From NCBI RefSeq assembly GCF_030389965.1, contig NZ_CP128399.1, positions 558,001 through 622,000 of the forward strand: a DNA stretch of 64,000 bases, read 5' to 3'. Below are positions 1-8,235 of this stretch, one piece after another. Positions within the stretch are counted from its first letter, which is position 1, and each line of letters starts with the position of its first letter. Position numbers and translations under genes: made by a program. The DNA is from Candidatus Chlorohelix allophototropha (GTDB lineage: Bacteria > Chloroflexota > Chloroflexia > Chloroheliales > Chloroheliaceae). The notes beneath the pieces were generated by a model that saw only the letters and a list, made by a program, of their open reading frames with translations, searched no databases and was not told the DNA's origin.

Positions 1-2100
1 GTTAAAAACATCCGGGTGTGCCTTCTCAATTTCATCCAGTAGCACTACACTATAAGGTCTGCGCCGTACCGCTTCGGTAATTTGACCCCCTTCATCGTAA
101 CCGACATAGCCGGGTGGCGCGCCGATAAGTCGTGAGACGCTGTGCTTTTCCATATACTCGCTCATATCAATGCGTATCATTGCCTTTTCATCATCGAAGA
201 GATATTCGGCAAGTGCGCGGGCTAGTTCGGTTTTACCCACTCCGGTAGGTCCGAGGAAAATAAAGCTGCCTAACGGACGATTGGGGTCTTGCAATCCGGC
301 GCGGGCGCGGCGAATTGAATTTGAGATAGCCCGTACTGCTTCGCGCTGTCCTATTACTCGGTCATGCAAGCGTTCTTCCATGTGTACCAGCTTTTGCATC
401 TCGCTTTCCATCAAGCGGCTTACCGGTACTCCCGTCCAACGCGAAACCACTTCGGCAATATCTTCCTCATCCACCTCTTCTTTTAGAAGCATGCCTTGTT
501 TTTGCAGTTCTTCCAGTTTTTCCTCTTTGCCTTTAAGCTCATTTTCTAACTGTACCAATTGCCCGTATCTAAGCTGTGCCGCTCGTTCATAATCCGCGCT
601 ACGTTCGGCTTTCTCTGCTTCGAGCCGGATGCTTTCTAGTCGTTCTTTAAGGCTGCTTACCGCTACAATTTGTTCTTTCTCTTGTTGCCAGCGCGCCCGC
701 ATACCTCCGGCGGTTTCTTTCTGGTCGGCAAGCTCTCTTTCGATGTTTTCAAGACGTTCTTTGCTGGCAGCATCCTTTTCTTTGCGTAGGGCTTCCCGCT
801 CAATTTCAAGTTGGGTGATACGCCGTTCGATTTCATCAAGCTCAACTGGCATACTGTCAATCTCGATGCGTATTTTAGAGGCGGCTTCGTCCACCAGATC
901 GATTGCTTTGTCTGGCAGGAAGCGGTCGGTTATATAGCGATTGCTTAACATAGCTGCTGCTACCAATGCCGAATCCTTTATTCGCACCTTGTGATGCACC
1001 TCGTAACGTTCTTTCAAGCCTCGCAAGATGCTTATGGTATCCTCTACGCCCGGTTCGCCTACCAACACAGGCTGGAAGCGTCTTTCCAAAGCAGCATCTT
1101 TTTCAATATGCTTGCGGTATTCATCCAGTGTGGTTGCCCCAATGCAATGCAATTCACCTCTTGCCAGCATCGGTTTGAGCATGTTTCCGGCATCCATCGC
1201 GCCTTCGGCTTTTCCTGCGCCCACCACTGTATGCAGTTCATCAATGAACGCAATGATGCGTCCATCCGCTTCTTGAATTTCTTTTAGCACCGCTTTTAGA
1301 CGCTCTTCAAATTCGCCCCGGTATTTTGCGCCTGCCAGCATTGAGCTTAAATCAAGGGAAACAATACGTTTGTTTTTCAGTCCTTCCGGCACATCGCCCC
1401 GCACAATCCGCAACGCCATGCCTTCTACAATCGCGGTTTTACCGACTCCCGGTTCACCGATTAGCACGGGGTTATTTTTGCTTCGGCGGGATAGCACTTG
1501 TATTACACGCCTAATCTCAACATCACGTCCGATTACCGGGTCGAGTTTTCCGCGCCGTGCCAATTCGGTAAGATCGCGCCCGTATTTTTCAAGCGATTGA
1601 TATTTCCCTTCAGGATTGGCATCTGTCACTCTTTGATTCCCCCTTATCGCTGCCAGCACTCCATAAATGCGTTCACTCGTTACATTAAAAGATTTTAGAA
1701 TCTGATAGGCGGTGCACCCTGAATTATAGAAACCCTTGTCAGATTGTTGGTTAACCAACGCTAAAAGCAAATGTTCAGTGCTGGTGTAGTCATCTTTCAT
1801 TCTTCTGGCTTCATCAGCCGCTATCTCAAGAACTTTTCTAAGGTGTGCGGATGCGAAAATCTGGTTGTTAGCATTATAAACCTTTGGTAATCGCTCCAAA
1901 ATGGCGTTTATTTCATTTGTTAAAGCATTAATATCAACCCCAAGTTGACGCATTATTTCTGGCACTACGCCATCCGGTTGTTGCAAAAGCGCCAGCAAAA
2001 GATGTTCAGGTTGGATTTCGCTGTTATGGTAATTTTGCGCTATGCTCTGCGCCTCTATAACCGCATCTTTAGATTTCTGAGTAAATTTATCTGTATCCAT
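1..2100 (-). CDS. clpB: ATP-dependent chaperone ClpB (3'-truncated by the window edge)
   Basis: AAA+ disaggregase that works with DnaK/DnaJ to pull polypeptides out of cytoplasmic aggregates. The start is the ATG whose complement ends at 2100 (protein begins [10 protein letters not shown]), and the frame stays open to base 1, giving about 700 of roughly 860 residues. In order I see two Clp N repeats (about residues 5-145), NBD1 with Walker [10 protein letters not shown] and Walker B-like AFIDELHT, a long charged coiled-coil middle domain (about 400-530, rich in E, K, R), which separates ClpB from ClpA/ClpC, and the start of NBD2 with GPTGVGKTE and [13 protein letters not shown]. The C-terminal small domain lies outside the window. 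Family assignment is firm. Regulation is not visible; the 5' region carries no clear CIRCE element. Confidence 0.96.
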   Translation of the reverse strand, partial: MDTDKFTQKSKDAVIEAQSIAQNYHNSEIQPEHLLLALLQQPDGVVPEIMRQLGVDINALTNEINAILERLPKVYNANNQIFASAHLRKVLEIAADEARRMKDDYTSTEHLLLALVNQQSDKGFYNSGCTAYQILKSFNVTSERIYGVLAAIRGNQRVTDANPEGKYQSLEKYGRDLTELARRGKLDPVIGRDVEIRRVIQVLSRRSKNNPVLIGEPGVGKTAIVEGMALRIVRGDVPEGLKNKRIVSLDLSSMLAGAKYRGEFEERLKAVLKEIQEADGRIIAFIDELHTVVGAGKAEGAMDAGNMLKPMLARGELHCIGATTLDEYRKHIEKDAALERRFQPVLVGEPGVEDTISILRGLKERYEVHHKVRIKDSALVAAAMLSNRYITDRFLPDKAIDLVDEAASKIRIEIDSMPVELDEIERRITQLEIEREALRKEKDAASKERLENIERELADQKETAGGMRARWQQEKEQIVAVSSLKERLESIRLEAEKAERSADYERAAQLRYGQLVQLENELKGKEEKLEELQKQGMLLKEEVDEEDIAEVVSRWTGVPVSRLMESEMQKLVHMEERLHDRVIGQREAVRAISNSIRRARAGLQDPNRPLGSFIFLGPTGVGKTELARALAEYLFDDEKAMIRIDMSEYMEKHSVSRLIGAPPGYVGYDEGGQITEAVRRRPYSVVLLDEIEKAHPDVFN

Positions 2101-2172
2101 TCTACATTTCTTTCTGTTTGAATTAGGGAATAATATTGTAGATGATACTACGGCTATTTTAGGATTGCCAAT

Positions 2173-2204
2173 CTAAAAGCATGGGCGACAACTTAAGGAT
2201 TTGA
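2173..2204. repeat. Dispersed 32-bp repeat, copy 1
   Basis: These 32 bases match 40565-40596 at about 27 positions, with an 18-base identical core ending in ...AAGGATTTGA. Both copies lie in non-coding DNA in the same orientation. A solitary insertion-sequence end is one explanation; no transposase is adjacent. Confidence 0.5.
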
Positions 2205-2284
2205 CTGAATTGTGAAGCTCCAAAGTGAGAATTTATAGCCGAATTTAACACCAAATTTGTTGGGATTTGTATAGAATCGCAATT

Positions 2285-2409
2285 CTGGTGATTACACACA
2301 TCTCCTAGAGCCTATTATTTAGAACCTGAAGAAACGCATGCTTGAGATTGCTTACCCGCGCTTCTTGTCTTCAATTAGGTTCAAAAGCAGCGATGTGTAA
2401 AATCACCAG
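2285..2409. repeat. Long imperfect inverted repeat in the clpB-aconitase gap
   Basis: The 432-base gap between clpB and the aconitase gene holds no credible gene. Bases 2285-2302 (CTGGTGATT...) and 2392-2409 (...AATCACCAG) are near-perfect reverse complements with one indel. Inside them, GAACCT at 2322-2327 pairs with AGGTTC at 2377-2382. The whole could fold into a stem of about 125 bases, compatible with a small MITE-like element or a structured transcript. Upstream of the aconitase start no promoter was identified with confidence. Confidence 0.5.
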
Positions 2410-2532
2410 CCATAATTTGCTCGACAAACTTAGTTGGAGCTTAAGCTGTCACCGTTGGACTTTTATATACTGGTTTGAACAAAAGAGCTACGAAGAAGTT
2501 ATTAAATGCTGATTAGGTTTCTTACGAAATCT

Positions 2533-4497
2533 TTACGCCTGCGCTTTTTGAGTACTTTTGATTTGTTCCTGTATAAGTTGCTCGAAACCGCCTGTTATTA
2601 CCAGCCTTTGGGCGACTGCGCCAAGTGGAGAAAAGCCAAACTTGCGCTCCCCGCAATGAATTTCAGAATTTACAAAATCAAGACGGGTGTTGATTCCGGT
2701 ACGAATAGTTAACAGGTTGGAAGAATTGAATTTTTCTTTGAGCCAGTTTATCAGTTCGGGACATTCCAGCGCAATATAGCCGTTGTTGAAGGCATTGCGT
2801 TTGTAGGTTTGCGAGTATGACCCGGCAATTACCAGTTGCAAGCCTCGGTACTTCAGCGTTGTGGCGGCTTGTTCCCGTGATGAACCGCTTCCAAAGTTCC
2901 ACCCACCTGCCAGAATATCGCCTTCGCGGGTTATTTGCTGGAACTCCGGGTCATAGTTAAGGAAGGCTTTCGTAGCCATTTCGGCGGGAAGCAGATTATC
3001 GTTATAGGTATATTCCTTGCCGTAAATCGCATCGGTATTCATGTTATCTTTAGGCACAAAAAGCAACTCCCCTTCGATAACGGTAGGAAAGCCCGGTAAA
3101 ATATCCTGTGCAGCAGCGGCGGCTTGATTTTGTCGTGGGCGATTCTCAAGTCGTGCAACCACAGGTCTGGAAGGCAGCGTTTGTGTGCCGCAAATATATC
3201 CTTCCAGCGCGGAAGCGGCTACCACAGCCGGACTTGCCAGATAAACGTTTGCGCCCGGCGAACCCATGCGCCCCTTGTAATTCCGGTTGGTGGCAGAAAT
3301 CGCTACTTCGCCCGGTTCTAATACGCCCTCACCTAGCCCGATACACGGTCCGCAACCGGCTGTCAGCGTTTGTGCCCCTGCTTCAACCAGCGTTTGCCAG
3401 TAGCCCAGTTCTTTTGCTTGTTGTTCAATTTGGGCTGATGCTGCCGCCAGATAGAATTTCACACCTGTTGCAAATTTGCGATTCTTTACCACTGCTGCGG
3501 CTTCTTCAATATCATCCAGACGACTATTTACACAGCTTAACAGATAGGCTTTATCAATTTTGATGCGTTGTTGCTCAAGCTCAGGTAGGAAAACCATTGC
3601 CTTTACTTCGTTCGGTCCTGCCACTGTGGGCGTAACCGAACCAAGATCAAAGATTATTTCTTTGGCGTAGTATGCATCAAGGTCGGGCTTCAAATCCATG
3701 CAGTCGGTTTCATCAATCATAGCGCGGGTGATTCGCGGGTTTTGGTCGCCGCGTTTTTCAAAGAACTCAACCCGGTTGAGCAGGTAATCCCGTACTCGGC
3801 TATCGTAAGGGAAAACACCTGCTAATGCGCCCCATTCGGTAGTCATATTCGCAATAGTTTTGCGCTGGCTCATGGTCAGGCTGGCAATACCCTCTCCGGT
3901 AAACTCAAGGCAAGCGTTTAGCACTTCATCATTGGCGAAAGTACCGATTAGGGCAAGGATTACATCTTTGCCGGTTACTCCCAAACCAAGTTTCCCGGTG
4001 ATTTCAACCTTGATAATTTCGGGAATTTGCCACCAAGTTTGACCAGTCGCCCAGATAGCGGCAGCATCGGTTCGTACCACAGGTGTCCCAACACAGGCAA
4101 GCGCACCGTACAGATTCGAGTGAGAGTCACTTCCCACTACCACTGTACCGGGTAAAACAAACCCTTCTTCTGTTATAACCTGATGGGCAATCCCGGTTCC
4201 GGCGGGAAAGAAGGCAATCTCCTGTTTTCTGGCAAATGTCTCAATTTTGGTATATTTGCCGAGATTTTCCTTACTCTTGTTTTGCACATCGTGGTCGAGT
4301 GCGAACACAGGTTGCTTTGAATCAAAAACACCGGATGCGCCCATACTTTCAAATTTTGGGATTACTGCGCCGGTGTTATCGTGAGTCATTACGTGCTGAG
4401 GCTTCAACAATACGAAGTCATTAGCGTAAACCTTTTGTCCGGGTTTCAAGCCTACGGCATAGCGTTGCACAATTTTTTCGATTAGGGTCTGACCCAT
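2533..4497 (-). CDS. Aconitate hydratase, short (Aquifex-type) form
   Basis: Predicted [4Fe-4S] dehydratase of the aconitase superfamily, interconverting citrate and isocitrate in the TCA cycle (cytoplasm). Length is 654 residues, typical of the short Aquifex-type class rather than the roughly 900-residue AcnA. Cluster ligands are visible: a single Cys in LLSCVNSRLDD (about 320) and the CxxC of AGCGPCIGLGEG (about 385-390). Domain 4 carries GSGSSREQAATTL (about 540), the substrate-binding swivel motif. HYDRO-LYASE relatives (homoaconitase, isopropylmalate isomerase) are close, so homoaconitate is an alternative substrate. A full AcnA is encoded at 27242-29941, so one of the two may have a specialised role. 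It lies downstream of the sensor kinase at 4582 with an 84-base gap, and has no recognised terminator. Confidence 0.85.
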   Translation of the reverse strand: MGQTLIEKIVQRYAVGLKPGQKVYANDFVLLKPQHVMTHDNTGAVIPKFESMGASGVFDSKQPVFALDHDVQNKSKENLGKYTKIETFARKQEIAFFPAGTGIAHQVITEEGFVLPGTVVVGSDSHSNLYGALACVGTPVVRTDAAAIWATGQTWWQIPEIIKVEITGKLGLGVTGKDVILALIGTFANDEVLNACLEFTGEGIASLTMSQRKTIANMTTEWGALAGVFPYDSRVRDYLLNRVEFFEKRGDQNPRITRAMIDETDCMDLKPDLDAYYAKEIIFDLGSVTPTVAGPNEVKAMVFLPELEQQRIKIDKAYLLSCVNSRLDDIEEAAAVVKNRKFATGVKFYLAAASAQIEQQAKELGYWQTLVEAGAQTLTAGCGPCIGLGEGVLEPGEVAISATNRNYKGRMGSPGANVYLASPAVVAASALEGYICGTQTLPSRPVVARLENRPRQNQAAAAAQDILPGFPTVIEGELLFVPKDNMNTDAIYGKEYTYNDNLLPAEMATKAFLNYDPEFQQITREGDILAGGWNFGSGSSREQAATTLKYRGLQLVIAGSYSQTYKRNAFNNGYIALECPELINWLKEKFNSSNLLTIRTGINTRLDFVNSEIHCGERKFGFSPLGAVAQRLVITGGFEQLIQEQIKSTQKAQA

Positions 4498-4581
4498 TGA
4501 TTAGTTTACCTACCTTGTGAGAATTTAAAATGGAATTAAGTTTTGCCTAGCGAAAACAGTCAGTAATTATAGCATAACCAC

Positions 4582-6159
4582 TTATTTTTTGTGGGCGGAC
4601 GTTGTTTCAGAAGGGGACGAGTCCTCGCTTTGCCCTTCTGCCTCGAGTTCATCTGCATCAGGCGATTGCTCAGAAATTTGAGGTAGCCACAAGGTAAAGG
4701 TGCTGCCTTTGCCTTCTTCACTGTCTAGGCTGATGCGCCCACCATGCGATTCGACTATATACTTTACAATCGGTAAACCAAGCCCTGTGCCACCTCCGGC
4801 TCGCGAACGGGCTTTTTCTACCCGATAGAAGCGGGAGAAAATCTGAGATTGGTCTGTGGTATCAATTCCTACGCCGGTATCGGTAACTGCTACTTGCGCC
4901 CAACGATTGCCGCTATGCAAGCTAATAGTGACGATTCCTTCTTCGGGGGTATATTTAATGGCGTTATCTACTAGGTTTAGAATTGCCCGTTTCAATTGGT
5001 CAGCGTCTCCCACCACCTTGATAATTTCAAAATTGCCTAGTTTGAGAGTCTGGTGACGCGCTTGCGCCAACACTTGCGCCTGTTTGTACACTTCTAGCAC
5101 TATTTCATCCAGATTGGTGGATGAAAACTCGATAGTCTGGTTGGCATCGGCTTTAGCCAATAGTAATAAATCCTCAACCAATTTTTGCATACGCTTTACT
5201 TCGCGTTCGATTGCTTGGAGTGATTCACTCTGGTTTACGGGGTCAGGATTTCGCCTTAACAGATCAAGATTACCTCTAATCACCGTTAGAGGAGTGCGTA
5301 ATTCGTGCGAAGAATCGGCGATAAAGTGACGCTGTAACTTAAATTCTTTTTCAAGGCGATCCAACATTCCGTCAAAAGCGCGTCCCAAACGGCTCACTTC
5401 ATCGTTAGAGAATTGATCAACCTGAATACGCTCGGTCAGATCGTTGGTTGCGCCGATGCGAAATGCCGCCCTAGTTATGTTTTCAATTGGACTGAAAGCG
5501 CGGCGTGTTATCCACCAACCGAAAATAACTAAGGCGACTACTGCCGCTATTCCACCGATTCCGAACGGATAAATGAGGCTGTTACTAACTGCCAGAGATT
5601 GCTTCATCGAGTTAATTGTCTGTACATAGCCGACAGTCGAGCCACGCAATGTGATACGCTCAGTATAACCTTTGACCGGTTCATCGGTATCAGGCATTCG
5701 GAATGTGAAATACTCCCCGGGAAAGTTTATATTATCTCGCAATATTTGTTGCGTCACTGGCTGAGTCATAAGCCGAATATCTGGCACAGCTTGCAAGAGA
5801 TTACCTTTGGGGTCAGAGATTTGTACATAGGTAAGGGAAGCATCCAAATCGCGGCGGCTGGCAAGAAAATTATTACTTAATTGCCTATCGATTGAGGGAG
5901 ATTTATTATCAGGTTCTATCCCTCCCAAGAGGGCGCTTAATTCCAGCAAATCCTGCTCAGTAAAGCTATTGCGTGAGGCAACATATTGACTGATTTCGAC
6001 GGCACGGTTTTTGAGGTCGTGCTCCACTTCATAATTCAAGGTGTTCACTACCGAACGATAAACGGACACGCTTAAAATGACGAGGGTTACACAAACCACC
6101 GCTGAAAAGACTAGGGTTAATCTTAGCCGTATCGAAAAATTTTGAATGAACTTGCCCAA
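4582..6159 (-). CDS. OmpR-class sensor histidine kinase
   Basis: Membrane sensor kinase of 525 residues. The layout is a first membrane helix (about 13-35), an extracytoplasmic sensor of about 160 residues, a second helix (about 197-218, ending GWWITRRAF), HAMP, a HisKA helix with the phospho-accepting His in SSHELRTPL (about 290), and a HATPase_c domain with N box (LVDNAIKY), G1 (DTGVGID) and G2 (GGGTGLGLPIV). The last 30 residues are acidic and Ser-rich. It lies 29 bases downstream of its response regulator (6189-6878), so the pair is a two-component operon. The external domain resembles no family I can name; the architecture is like MprB/BaeS envelope-stress kinases, but the signal is unknown. 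Confidence 0.93.
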   Translation of the reverse strand: MGKFIQNFSIRLRLTLVFSAVVCVTLVILSVSVYRSVVNTLNYEVEHDLKNRAVEISQYVASRNSFTEQDLLELSALLGGIEPDNKSPSIDRQLSNNFLASRRDLDASLTYVQISDPKGNLLQAVPDIRLMTQPVTQQILRDNINFPGEYFTFRMPDTDEPVKGYTERITLRGSTVGYVQTINSMKQSLAVSNSLIYPFGIGGIAAVVALVIFGWWITRRAFSPIENITRAAFRIGATNDLTERIQVDQFSNDEVSRLGRAFDGMLDRLEKEFKLQRHFIADSSHELRTPLTVIRGNLDLLRRNPDPVNQSESLQAIEREVKRMQKLVEDLLLLAKADANQTIEFSSTNLDEIVLEVYKQAQVLAQARHQTLKLGNFEIIKVVGDADQLKRAILNLVDNAIKYTPEEGIVTISLHSGNRWAQVAVTDTGVGIDTTDQSQIFSRFYRVEKARSRAGGGTGLGLPIVKYIVESHGGRISLDSEEGKGSTFTLWLPQISEQSPDADELEAEGQSEDSSPSETTSAHKK

Positions 6160-6188
6160 GGGTAATCCATTAAGGGTTAAGAACCGAA

Positions 6189-6878
6189 TTACTCTTCGTG
6201 CGAGTTATCCGATTCTTTCATTACATAGCCAACACCGCGTACTGTGCGTATCAACTTAGGGCTATTGCCTGTATCCAGTTTACTACGCAAATAACGGATG
6301 TAAACCTCGATTATATTCGACTCTCCGCCAAAATCGTAGCCCCACACTTTATCATAGATTACTTCGCGCGATAGGACTTTGCGTGGGTTTAGCATAAAAA
6401 GCTGGAGCAGCTCGAATTCTTTGCTGGTAAGTTCAATTAGTTGACCGCTTCGATGCACTTCGTGGGTAACAGTGTTAAGAATCAGGTCAGAAAATTGGAT
6501 AACCTGTTGGCTATCTCCGGGGGCAGTGCGCCGTAGGTGCGCCCTGACTCGCGCCAGCAACTCATCAAAGGCAAAAGGTTTGACGATATAATCATCCGCG
6601 CCGCTATCTAATCCCGCTACGCGATCAGTTACTGCATCTTTAGCGGTAAGCATTACCACCGGAGTGTCGCGGATTTTGCGCATTTCGCGGCAAACTTCTA
6701 GACCATTTTTACCCGGCATCATCACATCGAGCAGCACCAGATCGGGTGCGGACTCCCTGAAAATCGTAAGCGCGGTATCCCCATCGAGGGCAGTACGTAC
6801 ATCGTAACCTTCGAAGCGCAAGCCGCGTGCCAGCATATCGATGATCTCATTATCGTCATCCACAACTAGAATTTGCAT
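6189..6878 (-). CDS. OmpR/PhoB-family response regulator
   Basis: A 229-residue regulator. The receiver domain (1-115) has the acidic pair VVDDDNE, the phospho-acceptor Asp in [11 protein letters not shown] (about 51) and the Lys of IVKPF (about 100). The C-terminal winged helix (about 130-225) has the family signatures [19 protein letters not shown] and [11 protein letters not shown]. It is probably phosphorylated by the kinase encoded 29 bases downstream. The surface-protein cluster at 6999-10953 lies just upstream on the same strand, separated by about 120 bases, so it may be a target or a functional partner; that is inference. Confidence 0.95.
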   Translation of the reverse strand: MQILVVDDDNEIIDMLARGLRFEGYDVRTALDGDTALTIFRESAPDLVLLDVMMPGKNGLEVCREMRKIRDTPVVMLTAKDAVTDRVAGLDSGADDYIVKPFAFDELLARVRAHLRRTAPGDSQQVIQFSDLILNTVTHEVHRSGQLIELTSKEFELLQLFMLNPRKVLSREVIYDKVWGYDFGGESNIIEVYIRYLRSKLDTGNSPKLIRTVRGVGYVMKESDNSHEE

Positions 6879-6998
6879 TTCTTACTCCAGAATTTCTAGT
6901 AAAATTTCAGGCTAATCACTCTGTAAGGTGCTGTTTGTTGATATTAGTACGATAAAAAACCTTAATTGTTTCAGCAAAATGGGACTAATCGGCGAGCT

Positions 6999-7397
6999 TT
7001 ATTGTGGGGGCCAAATGACCCGCCAGCCGTTATCTTGTTGTAATAATACCATTGCTTCAAATAGGCTGAGTTTTTGACCACTTTGCAGCGTAATTTCAAG
7101 CTGGTAGGTAACGCTGGCACGCTTGCCAACAATTGTTGAATCGCGATTTACCTTCAGAATTTCGGTACGTACAATTCCGGTGTCTTGCTTGGCGCGGGCA
7201 AGCCGATCCCCAAAATCGCTTCGACTGATTTTCAACTGAGAGTCGGCGGTTAGCACCTCATAGGCATTACCGTAATTCCCGTCCCGCACCGCTTCGAGAT
7301 AGTGTTGGCTAACCTCACTGGGTGTCAGGTTGTCTGAGCAGGCGGTCAAGAGTAAGAGCAAAAGCGGTAAAAGCCAGATAGTTTGACGAGATTTCAT
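6999..7397 (-). CDS. Small lipoprotein, DUF4878-like
   Basis: A 132-residue predicted lipoprotein. I start it at the ATG at 7397 (MKSRQTIWLLPLL...), because a longer in-frame start would run deep into the upstream gene and lose the signal peptide. A lipobox LLTACSD places the lipidated Cys near residue 20. The mature part (TPSEVSQHYLEAVRDGNYGNAYEVL...) resembles the NTF2-like DUF4878 fold, a helix followed by a curved sheet. Its start ATG overlaps the upstream stop codon as ATGA (7394-7397), implying translational coupling. Function is unknown; it is probably an exported partner of the two genes upstream. Confidence 0.75.
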   Translation of the reverse strand: MKSRQTIWLLPLLLLLLTACSDNLTPSEVSQHYLEAVRDGNYGNAYEVLTADSQLKISRSDFGDRLARAKQDTGIVRTEILKVNRDSTIVGKRASVTYQLEITLQSGQKLSLFEAMVLLQQDNGWRVIWPPQ

Positions 7398-8233
7398 TTC
7401 AGCTTTCTTCCTAGCACCCAACCCGGCGCGCCGATTACTATGTCTTCGGGTTTGAACCCAACCCAACCATCCCCGTTATAATCTTTTTCGCTCAAAGTTT
7501 CGGCTACTCTTCCAATAAAATCCGCTTCGATCATTCGCCGATTGTAGCCGTTCTCGCCTAGATAATCCACAATCAAGCCGAGCGCAGTTTGTCCGGCATT
7601 TGGGAAGGTCGGAGTTGCGACAATCGCCGCCATATCGCCCTGCGCGTCCAGCTTTGCCACAATTTGTCGGTATAATCCGAATATCCGCTCTGAACTGCTA
7701 CTCACCACCGGTGCAGGCGTTCCAACCAATAGTTGCACCGAATAATCAAAAATAGCCCCGTTCAAGACAAGGCGCATACGTCCCCAATTAGTTTGTCCCG
7801 GCAGAATACCTGCTCCTTGCGCCGCATCTCGCTTAACGCTGATTGCCACCTTAAGCTCACCATTTCCCGAAAGATTTACAAAGCGATCGGGAATAGGCGA
7901 TAGCCATGGAGGGTTTGAAAAGATGCGCCCTTTAATCCCGCCGTTCAGCTGTAAGGTTAAGGTTTTGGTTAGCGGCGTGCCGGTTGCAGCATCGGGCGAA
8001 GGAATTGTGCCCATAGAAATCAGGTCAAATGCAGGTGCGCTTCCGTCAAAATTGGGCGGCAAAACCTCTTCCGTTGAAAAAGAAGCAGGCAACGAAGGGA
8101 ATAATAACTGAAGGGGTTGCGGCAAATAATCGCTGGTAGCAGGGTCAGTTTGAGTCTCCTCAGAATTAGCAAGGATAGGTGGTACAAATAATACAAGTAA
8201 TATCAGTATCACCCATCCGGCGTATCTCGACAT
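7394..8233 (-). CDS. Secreted protein of unknown function with an EF-hand-like loop
   Basis: A 279-residue protein with an N-terminal signal peptide (hydrophobic residues 7-22, then NSEET). The middle (about 90-170) is predicted beta-rich and resembles the BACON/Ig-like style, with TKTLTLQLNGG and PPWLSP. The C-terminal third is helical and includes DYNGDGWVGFKPEDI, an EF-hand or dockerin-like calcium loop with Asp, Asn, Asp and Gly in the usual positions. I do not recognise the family. It begins 2 bases after the upstream gene ends and overlaps the downstream lipoprotein gene by four bases. The three are therefore almost certainly co-translated and may act together at the outer face of the membrane. 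Confidence 0.75.
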   Translation of the reverse strand: MSRYAGWVILILLVLFVPPILANSEETQTDPATSDYLPQPLQLLFPSLPASFSTEEVLPPNFDGSAPAFDLISMGTIPSPDAATGTPLTKTLTLQLNGGIKGRIFSNPPWLSPIPDRFVNLSGNGELKVAISVKRDAAQGAGILPGQTNWGRMRLVLNGAIFDYSVQLLVGTPAPVVSSSSERIFGLYRQIVAKLDAQGDMAAIVATPTFPNAGQTALGLIVDYLGENGYNRRMIEADFIGRVAETLSEKDYNGDGWVGFKPEDIVIGAPGWVLGRKLK

Positions 8234-8235
8234 CC

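Noticed and set aside
170-1700. Several Ser/Arg-rich plus-strand open frames
   Set aside because: They lie wholly antisense to clpB, whose frame is intact with all motifs; their composition is that of shadow frames.
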